The position numbers and the translations under genes were made by a program. DNA of 64,000 bases from Eustoma russellianum. Lineage: Eukaryota; Streptophyta; Magnoliopsida; Gentianales; Gentianaceae. The stretch is from positions 12,324,585 through 12,388,584 of the forward strand of contig AP025071.1 of NCBI GenBank assembly GCA_036186865.1. The letters are read 5' to 3'. Shown here one piece after another: positions 22,764 to 36,100 of the stretch. A model generated the notes under the pieces. It worked only from the letters and a program-made list of their open reading frames with translations. It was not told the origin of the DNA and did not search any database. How positions within the stretch are numbered: position 1 is the first letter of the stretch; each line of letters begins with the position of its first letter.

Positions 22764-25700
22764 TGTTGAGAAAAAAGGGTTTGAGTGATTTTAAAATACA
22801 TGATTTAAATAACGTGTTACAAAGAAATGCATGACATATTTTATGACATAACACGTTGTTGCATGAAAGTTGCCTTATATAGTTCATATATAATGTTGCC
22901 GTACTAATGAGCCATGAAGCGTTAAAGCTTACATCAAATGGCAAACATTTGTTGTGCTTATACTATTTTCAGGTGCCACCATTAATAAACTAAACTAGTT
23001 CATTAAGTGAAGTACTTAGTTAATTAAACTAAGTAGTTCATTAAAGGAAGCTACATTTGGAAAAGGCACCAAAGCAACAAGGCTAAGAAAGGAAAGTCTC
23101 CTCCTCCTCATTTATCACTCATATGTATGACATATATATATATATACATATATTTTCATATTTTTTGAAAAAGGCACATACACATGTATTCCAACGTACT
23201 ATCGACACGTTATATATTTTATGTACGTACGTTAATGTCACACCACCATACTTAACTCATATTTATGAGTATATTCAGGTCTTATATCATTTGATATAAG
23301 TCATGGTGATGACAAATTAAATACGACGCGTTAAAAGGTTCTAAACCAAAAATTGTCGTATCGGGCGAATACCGAAACTTCGCCAACGTGTCACGTACTT
23401 GCCATAAATAGATGGCCAGCCCCTACACCTCAAAAATCATTATTAATTTCGTTGCTATGATGATATTTTCAGCCATAAAATCATTCCATGTTGGCACACA
23501 CAAACCACCCCACATTAAGGCCAAATTGTGGAGATTCCAATTTTAATTTTGTCACATGTTAAGGGCGCCACTTTAGACCAACTAAGTGATGAGAATTAAA
23601 GTTTATATTATATATATTATGTGTAACATAATGTATATAACATGTGCAAAAAGTTGGAATTTAATTAGAGAAAAATCGGGTAATCGATAAACAACGAAAA
23701 TTCGGTTTTCTACGTACACAACACATGGAACACTTTTGGCACATCATACGACACGTATCTAGACACTTTTTACATATGTCATACATCTTAAAGTGTTTTA
23801 GAAAATTAAATTAAGGGCTCATTGGAATATAACATGTGTGTATTATTAAATATGCACTATTTTACAAAGTTAGCAAAAATAAAATTCAGCACATGCATAT
23901 ACATGTATACACGCCCCTACAGCTGAGATGGAGCATATGTGGAGTCTTGTTGGCATATTGATTGGTCAAGAATCAATCATACAATGTTGGTGATTTAAAG
24001 AAAGAAGCTACAAAAGGTAAGGTTTCAAACTTTATCTCATTTGAAACACATGCTGAAAATTTCAGCATGTGGAAGATATAGCTGGCCGATTTTTTTGGAA
24101 TAATAAGCATATAATAGGTATCTTGAATTATGTGGTTAATTGAAAGAAGAAATGGAAGTAATTTGAATAAGTTACAAAGCCATAAAGTGTGATATCTTGA
24201 ATATCACACATGCTGAAATTTTTCAGCATGTGTGGGAATGTATCTTGAACGTTTTTATGGCCTTATTATTGTCCAAATTTCATTTCCAAAATGATAAGGA
24301 TATTTGCTACCAATTGGTGATTTATTTTAAAAAGAAAAATCAAAGAAAATTGGAAATAATTTGAATTAAGGAGCCATGTATCACATGCTAAAATTTCAGC
24401 ATGTTAACTACTCTTAATGCCCGATTTTTTCTACCTTATGTGAAGAAATATTGTCTTGCTTGATTTGGATGATAATCTTATGAGTTATGGCAACTAATTT
24501 ATGTTGATTTCGGTACATGCTTTTAGTTAAATATTCAGATTTTCCAAGTCATCAAATGATGACAACATTCAACCAATCATGAAGTGCCAAGTAAGCAAAG
24601 GTTAAATGATCATCCAATAAGAAGGTACCAAGTAAGCAAGATCATGTCACAATGATGCCATACATTCTCCCAAGGACTTAGAAGACAATTTTCAAGAAAG
24701 GAAGGTGCCTATAGGGGGACGGCCATAATGCATAAAAGGAAAGGAGAAGAGCAAAAACAAAGACAAGAACAAGCATTGCAAATTCAAGTGAAAAAACACC
24801 TAGCTCCTCTCATCTTCTACACTCTCTTTCTTTCTTCTTCTTCAAAGCCTGTTGTACTTATATTCTTATTCTTGAATAGGCTTGTTATATACCACCACAT
24901 ACTCTATATCTTTGTAAAAGATTGATCAAGGTGTGATCAATCTTCAATCTTGCTAGGTGGTGGTGTTCGTGCTAATTGTATTCATCATACAAGGTTTGTA
25001 AGGGGTTGGAGTTGGTGTGTAACTCCATCAACCCTGTGGTAAGGTGTACTTGCGTGTGTGACTAGTGTGAACCGAGGAAGGTGTTCCTCGAAGATTAGAG
25101 TAGGTTGTTTATAACCAAACCAGTATAAAATTCTCGGTGTAATTTACTTTCAGCATTTATATTCTGTTTCTGCACTTTTTACTCTTTTTGTTTACATTAG
25201 TAAAAATAGTAAACGATTTTCAAAAATTACGAAAATTTCCAGAAACATAGCCTGACATCTTAGGGTTAATTTGGCGTAAGTTTTAACCCTTTTGGATAAG
25301 TATAAGTCACTCAAACATCCAAAGTTCTGAGACTAGTGCAGTCTGATTTTCAGACTTGCAAAGGTTGAGACTTTGAGTGTATTTGACTAACTTTCCAAAA
25401 GAATTTTTCAAAACTGTTTCAACCCATTTAAATACAACATATAAGGGGTTAGTGGTTAAAATTTCAGAGCAATTGGAGTTAAATACAAATGGGAATAAAT
25501 TTTTCTAAACAGTCTACCGTTTCTGGCAGATTTGCGCAATCTGACCACCAACAATTTTTGAAGGGGTTAAAGGTTGAATTTAAATCTTAAATTTTTAGGA
25601 GACACTCATAACATCTGAGTAAGTGCTCTCAAAATTTCAGAATTTTTAAAGACCTACAACCTAGTTTTAAAAACGTTTTAAAACTGGTCTTGAAACAGAA

Positions 25701-25817
25701 TCTGTTTTCAGAAGTTGAGTTGTTTGTTTTTAAACAAATTTTAAAAACCACACTTTCCGCACCAACTATTCAACCCCCCCTCCCCTCCCCTTCTAGTTGT
25801 GCCTTGAAGATCCTACA
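22764..25817 (+). repeat. A2 5' LTR (3054 bp)
   Basis: It runs from TGTTGAG to CCTACA. It matches the 3' LTR along its whole length and carries hairpin palindromes at 24047-24071 and 24207-24232 and a weaker one near 24382. A CT-rich stretch lies near 24820-24842. The open frame at 24728 lies in the LTR and is not preserved in A1. Confidence 0.93.
24731..24738 (+). promoter_or_regulatory. Possible TATA box of A2 LTR
   Basis: CATAAAAG lies downstream of the palindromes and is followed by a CT-rich leader. The 3' LTR has it at about 43520 and A1 has CATAAATGG at 3946. An alternative TATA-like site, CCATAAATAG, lies upstream of the palindromes (about 2626 in A1). Only transcript ends could decide. 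Confidence 0.3.
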
Positions 25818-25819
25818 AG

Positions 25820-25830
25820 TGGTATCAGAG
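25820..25830 (+). other. A2 primer-binding site
   Basis: TGGTATCAGAG begins two bases after the 5' LTR and fits the 3' end of plant initiator tRNA-Met, the usual primer of copia reverse transcription. It also fixes the LTR end at 25817. Confidence 0.9.
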
Positions 25831-25871
25831 TGCAGGAACACTCACTACAAAGGATCCAACGATTCAGTGAG

Positions 25872-26553
25872 ATGGCAACCACAAATCTCAAAACCGAGCA
25901 AGAGGGTATGTCGAGCCAAAGGCCTCCTCTTTTTGACGGTGAGTCGTTTATTCAATGGAAACTAAGAATGAAGCTTTTTCTTATGGCTATAGATATTGAT
26001 CTTTGGTCGATTATAGAAGATGGTCCTTTTGTCCCATCTAAGTTATCCTCCGTAGACGGAGTCACACTAGAAGTTGTTAAACCTAGACAAGAATATACGA
26101 GTGATGATAAAAAGAAACTTATCATGAATGCTAGGGCTATGCAATTGCTCCTAAACGGATTAACTAAGAGTGAGTCGAGTTATGTCTCAAACTGTTCTAG
26201 TGCACAAGAAATGTGGAGGATACTAGAAATGAAACACGAAGGCACGAGTCAAGTAAAAGAGTCAAAGATAAACATGCTTATGTCCACACTTGAGTCGTTT
26301 AAACTATTGCCTAATGAATCTATTGTTGATATGGATCTTCGTTTGACTAACATCTATAATTCTCTTGAGTCTCTTGGTAAAGCTTTTACCATGCAGAAAA
26401 AAGTACAGAAAGTCTTACGAAGCCTTCCATCAGAGTGGGACCCTAAAGTAACCGCAATAGAAGAAAGCAAAGAAACAAACTCAATAAAGATGGAAGAGTT
26501 AATTGGATCACTTGAAGTGTACGAAAATAAACTCACCATACGGAAATCGAAAT
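25872..26553 (+). pseudogene. gag: A2 gag, 5' part, cut by C
   Basis: The start ATG at 25872 is chosen because it follows the primer site and begins a continuous protein (MATTNLKTEQEG). The typical copia gag core is present: FDGESFIQWKLRMKLFL, then blocks around ALQLLLNGL-like and EMWRILEMKHEGTSQVKE sequence, and LPSEWDPKVTAI. The frame stays open to 26553, where the LTR of C begins. The rest of gag is at 36979-38154. The gene product would build the particle. Confidence 0.93.
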
Positions 26554-27035
26554 TGTTGTACCCCGCCGAAAAGTCATATAGTACTTGAAGACTCATATAA
26601 GTGAATTAATAAAGTGGTACCCTTCAAGCGTCTTTCACTAAGTTTCCTTAGTGATTCTTTCATTTTAGGATGATAAGCAAACGATATAATCATTTCAAGC
26701 GTGAGTTAGGGACTATATGAAGTGGCCAATTCATTCCCAAAGGCTTAAGAAAATTTCGGCCACAAGGTTTAAATTCCCAAAATTATAAGAGATGATAATC
26801 TTAAGGGCCTTCTTGAAATAAGCCCAAAAGGAAATTAAGGAATTGCAAGTAGTGGACAATTCTTTCCTCAACTCTTGCAAAAGATTTCGGCCCCTAGCCC
26901 AAAGGGAACTCAAGATTTTCCTAATTTTATTTTTAAAACAAGGAAAGGGAAAATAATTAATAAAAGGGGGGCAAATACCCACATGGCTTTTTATTAAATT
27001 CACTTAGAAAGAGATTAAGCATGGTTATGGCTATT

Positions 27036-27406
27036 TAACTCTAATCTACTCAATTATTACCATAACACATTATCGATTGATATTAGAGAGAAACATCCAA
27101 GTCAAGAAACAGCAAGTGTGTTCGGAGGGAGACAAGATGTAGTAATATATTTTTTTAAAAAGGTACAGATTGTACAAAATCTATATCGGTTGACCAAATA
27201 TGCCTCCTGTATTGCCTTTCACTTCCACGTCTTTTCCTCTTATTATGTACTATTATGCATATTTTATACATTAATAGTATTATCCTGTACAATCATGATA
27301 AAGCATAATATTCACTTTAGTGGTGGACTAATGTATAAATTATAATAACAATAACTCGTTCCAATTTACATAGTACATAAGATTTGAAAGCAGTAATCCA
27401 ATGTAC
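27036..27406. mobile_element. 371-bp unclassified insertion in C LTR with 9-bp direct repeats
   Basis: ATGGCTATT occurs at 27027-27035 and 27407-27415 on either side. The LTRs of B (near 11440-11475) and F (minus strand near 8400-8440) read straight through this site, from GCATGG to ACCGCCGG, without the insert. It is AT-rich. I see no terminal inverted repeats and no clear tRNA-like promoter. A 9-bp duplication is typical of Mutator-type transposons, but a SINE is possible too. The 3' LTR carries the same insert, so it predates C transposition. Confidence 0.65.
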
Positions 27407-27544
27407 ATGGCTATTGAAGCCATAACCGCCGATTTCCCCCTCATATCTAACCAAGGAATATTTCACATACTACTATGGTTATTTAACAATTACTACAAGG
27501 TTAAGGAAATAACTATAGTTGGATAAAGTAACCTAGGTTAGCCA

Positions 27545-27660
27545 TAAAGTAACTATAGTTGACATAAAGTAACTATAGTTGGCATAAAGTAACTATAGTT
27601 GACATAAAGTAACTATAGTTGAACTAAAGTAACCATAGTTTGGTAAAAGTAGCTAAGGCT
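27545..27660. repeat. 20-bp tandem array in C 5' LTR
   Basis: Five units of the form AAAGTAACTATAGTTGACAT follow at exactly 20-bp steps (motif AACTATAGTT at 27551, 27571, 27591, 27611; AACCATAGTT at 27631). TAACTA/TAGTT resembles plant MYB recognition sequences, which is only a suggestion. B has related but looser AAAGTAACC repeats. Confidence 0.9.
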
Positions 27661-28439
27661 AAGTGATTCTAGTTAGCCTAACTAAATTATGGAAAATTCT
27701 CCTCTTACCACCAAAAAAAACCCACGGCACCTTCTTACCAAGGAAAGAAAAATTCCTCCAAAGAAATTTTAGAACCCTCCACACTCAAGAAATTACAAGG
27801 AGCAAGAGACTTCCTTATTTCTTCATCAAAGTACACGGCTAGTGAGCCTAAGGAAATCCAAGATCTTCAAGCCTCAAGAACTCATCTAGGAGAAGATTTG
27901 TCAAGTTGCTAGGAGGAGCCAACATCTTGGTGGTTTTAATCCATTTCAAGCTTCATTTTGGTAAGAGAATCATAACCTCAATATAGTTATTTCTTCATTA
28001 AGAAGGTAGCTAATAATTCATACTTTCTTCTTCTCAAAAGCGTGAGCTATGATGAAGTGGGAGGAAGACTTCACTCCATGTCAATCAAGACTCATGCTAA
28101 GGAAAAGCTCTAAGGTGCAAGGAGGCAAGTATACTCTAGCCAATCTTGCCTTATTTGTGAAGTGCATGCTTGAATGACTAGCCATTTTTAAGTTATGGAT
28201 CTTAGTTGAAGATTCTAAGAACAAGACATGAACTTAGTTGATGTAAAGAAAAGTGTTGGTATGAAAAGTGACATGTTCTAAGCGTAAATGGCAAGACTGT
28301 TGGTATGAGTTGTGTGTAGCCTAAAATGAGTTATGAGACATGAAATAACTATGTTTAAATGTGTATTTGATGTTTAGTAAGTCACCTTAATGAATGAAGT
28401 TGGTTGAAGAATGCTTGAACAATAAAAAGGTGAAGAAGT

Positions 28440-29215
28440 GCTGAAACTACTGGAGCTGGCAGATTTGTGTTGCTGATTGTGTGACTTGAGAACGAACCTT
28501 AGAAGTGTTCAATTAAGCTAAATTTTGACATGACACTAGATTTTTGTGTGTAGTACAAGTGAGAGTTGGAATTGAAGTAAAAAGAGTTATGGTTTATTTT
28601 TAATAAATCTTTTGGTAAAACTGCTCAAGAAGAAATTACTGGAACTGGGCAGAACAGTGTGACATTTTTCATGACCTGGAAATGAATCTTAGGAGAATTC
28701 AAATTGGCTAATTTTTGGTGTGATGTTAGCCTCACATGTATATGAAATGTGTGAGTTGGAATTTCAATAATAGGAGTTGTGGTTTGTCCTTAATGAAGTT
28801 TTTAGTAAGAAGTGGCCAAACAGAAGTACCGGAACTGGAAAGATTTATGTGTTATGTTGAACGACCTGAACATGAATCTTAGGAGCGTTCAAATTGGCTA
28901 ATGTTTGGTATGGTGATAGCATTATGTGTATATGAAATGTGAGAGGTGGAATTTTGATGAAAGGAGTTGTGAATTATTATTAATGAAATTTTTGGTGAAA
29001 CTGCTCAAACAGAGTTGCTGGAACAGGACAGTTTTGAGTAGTAAGTTGTGTGGCTTGAAAATGCACCTTAGGAATACGCAAATGAGCTTATTTTTGGTAT
29101 GATGATAGTTTGATGTGTTTATGACATCTGTGAGTTGGAATTTTGGTAAAATGAGTTGTGGTTTGGTCACAATTCAATTCGTGATATAACTGCTCATTCC
29201 AGGTTCTGCATGTAC
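28440..29215. repeat. 190-bp tandem array in C 5' LTR
   Basis: The segment with GGAACTGGGCAG-like sequence recurs with its AG at about 28460, 28650, 28840 and 29029, with a degenerate last copy near 29201. Spacing is 189-190 bp. The matching block of the 3' LTR is at about 33940-34730. F has the same period. Confidence 0.88.
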
Positions 29216-31451
29216 CCATTTTGGGAAAGTAACTAGATGACCCCCCTTGACTTATTGGATTGCCTTGGAATTTTTATGGTAATTACCTAAGGCATAGATG
29301 TACATGTTCATGTAAAGAAACCAGTATGAAACTACCATTTTGATGGTTGACAACTGAGTTGAAGTTAGTGTACAAAACTGGAAAACAGGACATTTTATTG
29401 TCATAAGTTGTAAGGATTTGATCTTGCTCATTTAAGCTTAAATGTGATGTTTAGACTTATGAATATTGTTCCCTGGTGTGTTAAATATATTTTCTAGGTG
29501 ATGGATCAAAATGAATAAGGTTTTATGACCCACGAAACTGTGGTAAGACGGTACTGCCCTGCTGATTTCAGCAGTACCTTTGATGATAGTATGGTGTTTT
29601 GTGGTCGTTAGACATTTCTGAATGTTACAAAATTTTTATAGCATGTGTATAAGCCTTCATTATGCATATGTATGACATGGGTTTATGAATACGAGCACGA
29701 ATTGATGAGCACGAGGCTGTATGAACAAGAATGTGATTGCTGGACAGTTTTTTTTCAGTTTAAAAGACAAGTCCGTGCATGCATGTTATGATGCATTTGT
29801 TTACGAGTCGCATAATGCATGTCATGTATTGCATCATCGTCACGTACATGATTTACAGCATGTCTTTTATGAGAAAGAAAGATGAAAAGCATTTTCAAAA
29901 GATGATTTTTGAAAATAATGATTCCCCACCGGTACCGTGGTGAGTATGAGATTGGCCAGTATGAACCCATCAGATCAGGGTTAAGTGATCTGATAGGAGT
30001 CCGTGCGGGTCCGGAATAATAGACCCGGCAAGACGAGATGACGTACCGCCTCAGATCCGGGACATAGATCTGAACACGAGAATATGAGGCCGTGCGGGTC
30101 CGGATATAATAGACCCGTCCAGGTGAGATGACGTACCGCCTCAGATCCGGGACATAGATCTGAACACTCTATTGTTTTACGACGATGATGATGATGATTT
30201 GAAGAAAAGCATGAAAAGCCATATTCTCATTTTTATCATGATGCATCACATGTGCATATGCATGCATGTCATGTTTATGGAGTCATTGTGTAGTAACGCA
30301 TGATAATTAGACTAAGTTGTCATGACCTCATAGAACCTAAGTGTGACTTCCTTAAGTGATGATCCTTGTTATGTTACGAATGGATGTGAGTTACAGTCAT
30401 TACTGTTATATTCTGCATTAAGAGACGATCTTTGGTTAGGTTATGATTTTCCCACATTAAGTGATGATCCCTATCGAGTATTGGATGCAGGGCATTATGC
30501 GCGACTTTTGCATATTCATACGCATTACATATGGTCAAGAGCATGATGTTAAGCCTATTTGCACTAGGTTGTGTTATTACTTGCTTCGTGACTAAGTTAT
30601 GATTTTATTGCCTTAACGGCTATTGATTGAAGGGATGAGATGCTAGCCAAATGCTAGAGGTAATGTTACTTAGATAATAATCCTCCTATCTCTTGTTACC
30701 TAAGTTATAATTTCACTACTGTTGATACGTAAGCTATGATCTTATTCAAGACATTTAGGCCAAGTTGTTATGAATTGATAACTCCTAGGTTATGATCTTT
30801 ATTGGGTGATGACCTTTTCTATGTCATGATCTTCATTAAGTGATGATTCTTTCATAAGTGATGATCTCTGTTAAGTTTGAATCTCTGTTAAGCGATGACC
30901 TTGGATATACCTTGTGTTGACTTCTTACGGGTGTTTAATGGAAGGTCAGGTATGTTCTAAACCGAATTTTGGGGTTTGGTTCTTGTATGTACTTTCCATT
31001 TAATGCATGATTGTTTATGGTGTACTTGCTGGTGACTTTGTCACTCACCCCCTATTTTTTTTCCTCCCAGAGGCTGCAGGGAACAAGGTAGAATGGATTG
31101 AGGATGGACCTAGAGCCCCTACCCGTGAGTGCAGCGAAGGATGGGCAGATTAGGAGACGTGACTTGACGATTATGACTGATGACTGATTATGTAGTTGTT
31201 ATGGGAAACATCTACTTTTTGAGAATTTCGATACTTTGATTTGGGTTGTAAAACAAAGAATGGTCTAGTGGATGTTTTTAATTCAAAGTTTTAAATTCTG
31301 TCACGGTTTCGCATACTTATCTGCGTGTAAGCGCGAAAATCTATGCATTATACCATGGATCATGATACGCATGAGACGACGCCTAGTACTCTCCTTAGTG
31401 AAGTACGGCGGGTGCACCGACTCCGGCAGGGCCGGGGTGTGGGGCGCCATA

Positions 31452-32054
31452 GGTGGTATCAGAACTAAGGCTCCAGATCCGGGCAGAATATAGAATTAAG
31501 TTATGATCGTAGTCAATTAAGTTGATTTTAGACCTAAGTCATGATCCTAAATGAGAGTTGAACTTAGACTAGGATGATTTAGAATGGAAATTAGGGTTTT
31601 GACCAAATGATAAAGCCCTAGTCGATGGCCATCTATAGAATGTAATCATGCCTGCTTGCATGACCATAAGATCGTATGAGGATTACGAATTAAATGGTCT
31701 ATATCCCAGAGTTAATGATCTCTGCCAAGTTTTTCATATGTTATGAAAAGGAAATTATAAGCCTACTATGATCATGATTACACGGAATGGATTTTTTTAT
31801 CAAGTACATAGTATCAAGGTTGCAAGTGCTTGATATGAGATAGGTTACGATAACACCTCTAGAGAATTAGAATGAGACCTCTAAGATGAATGGAACAAAG
31901 CAGTTTTGAGGGAACTAAATAGACGCCTTATGCGATCTTACTTACCTAAAGAAGAAGCCACATGGAAAACGAAAGACAACATGAGGAGTAGACGCCCCGA
32001 TTTGTGGGCTAGCCTGAAGTTTCGAGGACGAAACTTATATTAAGGGGGGGAGAG
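31452..32054 (+). other. C internal region (603 bp) with pol-end remnant
   Basis: It starts with a primer-binding site, TGGTATCAGAA at 31454, and ends with a hairpin (32017-32036) and a polypurine tract (32041-32054). Near 31951-32010 a reading frame gives EEATWKTKDNMRSRRPDLW, which resembles the end of the chromodomain in B (DEATWE ... YPHLF). The rest shows no gag, protease, RT or integrase. This suggests a Tekay-like parent that lost nearly all of gag-pol. Confidence 0.85.
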
Positions 32055-32536
32055 TGTTGTACCCCGCCGAAAAGTCATATAGTACTTGAAGGCTCATATA
32101 AGTGAATTAATAAAGTGGTACCCTTCAAGCGTCTTTCACTAAGTTTCCTTAGTGATTCTTTCATTTTAGGATGATAAGCAAACGATATAATCAATTCAAG
32201 CGTGAGTTAGGGACTATATGAAGTGGCCAATTCATTCCCAAAGGCTTAAGAAAATTTCGGCCACAAGGTTTAAATTCCCAAAATTATAAGAGATGATAAT
32301 CTTAAGGGCCTTCTTGAAATAAGCCCAAAAGGAAATTAAGGAATTGCAAGTAGTGGACAATTCTTTCCTCAACTCTTGCAAAAGATTTCGGCCCCTAGCC
32401 CAAAGGGAACTCAAGATTTTCCTAATTTTATTTTTAAAACAAGGAAAGGGAAAATAATTAATAAAAGGGGGGCAAATACCCACATGGCTTTTCATTAAAG
32501 TCACTTAGAAAGAGATTAAGCATGGTTTTGGCTATT

Positions 32537-32909
32537 TAACTCTAATCTACTCAATTATTACCATAACACATTATCGATTGATATTAGAGAGCAACATCCA
32601 AGTCAAGAAACAGCAAGTGTGTTTGGAGGGAGACAAGATGTAGTAATATAATTTTTTTAAAAAAGGTACAGATTGTACAAAATCTATATCGGTTGACCAA
32701 ATATGCCTCCTGTATTGCCTTTCACTTCCACGTCTTTTCCTCTTATTATGTACTATTATGCATATTTTATACATTAATAGTATTATCCTGTACAATCATG
32801 ATAAAGCATAATATTCACTTTAGTGGTGGACTAATGTATAAATTATAATAACAATAACTCATTCCAATTTACATAGTACATAAGATTTGAAAGCAGTAAT
32901 CCAATGTAC
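32537..32909. mobile_element. Second copy of the unclassified insertion, in C 3' LTR
   Basis: It is the counterpart of 27036-27406. The left direct repeat is TTGGCTATT (32528-32536, one change) and the right is ATGGCTATT (32910-32918). It was copied with the LTR. Confidence 0.65.
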
Positions 32910-33045
32910 ATGGCTATTGAAGCCATAACCGCCGGTTTCCCCCTCATATCTAACCAAGGAATATTTCACATACTACTATGGTTATTTAACAATTACTACA
33001 AGGTTAAGGAAATAACTCTAGTTGGATAAAGTAACCTAGGTTAGC

Positions 33046-33180
33046 CATAAAGTAACTATAGTTGACCTAAAGTAACTATAGTTGGCATAAAGTAACTATA
33101 GTTGATATAAAGTAACTATAGTTTACATAAAATAACTATAGTTGAACTAAAGTAACCATAGTTCGGTAAAAGTAACTAAG
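33046..33180. repeat. 20-bp tandem array in C 3' LTR
   Basis: Six units at 20-bp steps (AACTATA or AACCATA at 33054, 33074, 33094, 33114, 33134, 33154), one more than in the 5' LTR. Array length therefore changed after, or during, the last transposition. Confidence 0.9.
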
Positions 33181-36100
33181 GCTAAGTGATTCTAGTTAGC
33201 CTAACTAAATTATGGAAAATTCTCCTCTTACCACCAAAAAAAAACCCACGGCACCTTCTTACCAAGGAAAGAAAAATTCCTCCAAAGAAATTTTAGAACC
33301 CTCCACACTCAAGAAATTACAAGGAGCAAGAGACTTCCTTATTTCTTCATCAAAGTACACGGCTAGTGAGCCTAAGGAAATCCAAGATCTTCAAGCCTCA
33401 AGAACTCATCTAGGAGAAGATTTGTCAAGTTGCTAGGAGGAGCCAACATCTTGGTGGTTTTAATCCATTTCAAGCTTCATTTTGGTAAGAGAATCATAAC
33501 CTCAATATAGTTATTTCTTCATTAAGAAGGTAGCTAATAATTCATACTTTCTTCTTCTCAAAAGCGTGAGCTATGATGAAGTGGGAGGAAGACTTCACTC
33601 CATGTCAATCAAGACTCATGCTAAGGAAAAGCTCTAAGGTGCAAGGAGGCAAGTATACTCTAGCCAATCTTGCCTTATTTGTGAAGTGCATGCTTGAATG
33701 ACTAGCCATTTTTAAGTTATGGATCTTAGTTGAAGATTCTAAGAACAAGACATGAACTTAGTTGATGTAAAGAAAAGTGTTGGTATGAAAAGTGACATGT
33801 TCTAAGCGTAAATGGCAAGACTGTTGGTATGAGTTGTGTGTAGCCTAAAATGAGTTATGAGACATGAAATAACTATGTTTAAATGTGTATTTGATGTTTA
33901 GTAAGTCACCTTAATGAATGAAGTTGGTTGAAGAATGCTTGAACAATAAAAAGGTGAAGAAGTGCTGAAACTACTGGAGCTGGCAGATTTGTGTTGCTGA
34001 TTGTGTGACTTGAGAACGAACCTTAGAAGTGTTCAATTAAGCTAAATTTTGACATGACACTAGATTTGTGTGTGTAGTACAAGTGAGAGTTGGAATTGCA
34101 GTAAAAAGAGTTATGGTTTATTTTTAATAAATCTTTTGGTAAAACTGCTCAAGAAGAAATTACTGGAACTGGGCAGAACAGTGTGACGTTTTCATGACCT
34201 GGAAATGAATCTTAGGAGAATTCAAATTGGCTAATTTTTGGTGTGATGTTAGCCTCACATGTATATGAAATGTGTGAGTTAGAATTGCAATAATAGGAGT
34301 TGTGGTTTGTCCTTAATAAAGTTTTTATTAAGAAGTGGCCAAACAGAAGTACCGGAACTGGACAGATTTATGTGTTATGTTGAACGACCTGAACATGAAT
34401 CTTAGGAGCGTTCAAATTGGCTAATTTTTGGTATGGTGATAGCCTTATGTGTATATGAAATGTGAGAGGTGGAATTTTGATGAAAGGAGTTGTGAATTAT
34501 TATTAATGAAATGTTTGGTGAAACTGCTCAAACAGAGTTGCTGGAACAGGACAGTTTTGAGTAGTAAGTTGTGTGGCTTGAAAATGCACCTTAGGAATAT
34601 GAAAATGAGCTAATTTTTGGTATGATGATAGTTTGATGTGTTTGGGACATCTGTGAGTTGGAATTTTAGTAAAAGGAGTTGTGGTTTGGTCACAATTCAG
34701 TTCGTGATATAACTGCTCATTCCAGGTTCTGCATGTACCCATTTTGGGAAAGTAACTAGATGACCCCCCTTGACTTATTGGATTGCCTTGGAATTTTTAT
34801 GGTAATTACCTAAGGCATAGATGTACATGTTAATTTAAAGAAACCAGTATGAAACTACCATTTTGATGGTTGACAAATGAGCTGAAGTTAGTGTACAAAA
34901 CTAGAAAACAGGACATTTTATTGTCACAAGTTGTAAGGATTTGATCTTGCTCATTTAAGCTTAAATGTGATGTTTAGACTTATGAATATTGTTCCTTGGT
35001 GTGTTAGATATATTTTCTAGTTGATGGATCAAAATAAATAAGGTTTTATGACCCACGAAACTGTGGTAAGACGGTACTGCCCTGCTGATTGCAGCAGTAC
35101 CTTTGATGATAGTATGGTGTTTTGAGGTCGTTAGACATTTCTGAATGTTACGAAATTTTTATAGCATGTGTATAAGCCTTCATTATGCATATGTATGACA
35201 TGGGTTTATGAATACAAGCACGAATTGATGAGCACGAGGCTGTATGAACAAGAATGTGATTGCTGGACAGTTTTTTTCAGTTTAAAAGACAAGTCCGTGC
35301 ATGCATGTTATGATGCATTTGTTTACGAGTCGCATAATACATGTCATGTATTGCATCATTGTCACGTACATGATTTACAGCATGTCTTTTATGAGAAAGA
35401 AAGATGAAAAGCATTTTCAAAAGATGATTTTTGAAAATAATGATTCCCCACCGGTACCGTGTGTGAGTATGAGATTGGCCAGTATGAACCCACCAGATCA
35501 GGGTTAAGTGATCTGATACGAGGCCGTGCGGGTCCAGAATAATAGACCCGAAAAGACGAGATGACGTACCGCCTCAGATCCAGGACATAGATCTGAACAC
35601 GAGAATATGAGGCCGTGCGGGTCCGGATATAATAGACCCGTCCAGACGAGACGACGTACCGCCTCAGATCCGGGACATAGATCTGAACACTCTATTGTTT
35701 TACGACGATGATGATGATGATTTGAAGAAAAGCATGAAAAGCCATATTCTCATTTTTATCATGATGCATCACATGTGCATATGCATGCATGTCATGTTTA
35801 TGGAGTCATTGTGTAGTAACGCATGATAATTAGACTAAGTTGTCATGACCTCATAGAACCTAAGTGTCACTTCCTTAAGTGATGATCCTTGTTATGTTAC
35901 GAATGGATGTGAGTTACAGTCATTACTGTTATATTCTGCATTAAGAGACGATCTTTGGTTAGGTTATGATTTTCCCACATTAAGTGATGATCCCTATCGA
36001 GTATTGGATGCAGGGCATTATGCGCTACTTTTGCATATTCATACGCATTACATATGGTCAAGAGCATGATGTTAAGCCTATTTGCACTAGGTTGTGTTAT

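Larger units (their letters stand above)
26554..31451 (+). repeat. C 5' LTR (4898 bp)
   Basis: It runs from TGTTGTACCCCG to GGCGCCATA; the 3' copy ends CCACA, so the last dinucleotide was probably CA. Inside, in order, are a 371-bp insertion (27036-27406), a 20-bp array (27545-27660), a 190-bp array (28440-29215) and a GGACC/GATCTG repeat region (29965-30170). No coding sequence is seen. Confidence 0.92.

Noticed and set aside
31272..31493. Frames starting MFLIQSFKFCHG at both C LTR ends (also 36794-36985)
   Set aside because: They lie in LTR sequence and run into different DNA in the two copies; no sign of protein constraint.
33212..33436. 74-codon frame in C 3' LTR
   Set aside because: The A run near 33236 is one base shorter in the 5' LTR, so the frame is not shared by the two copies.
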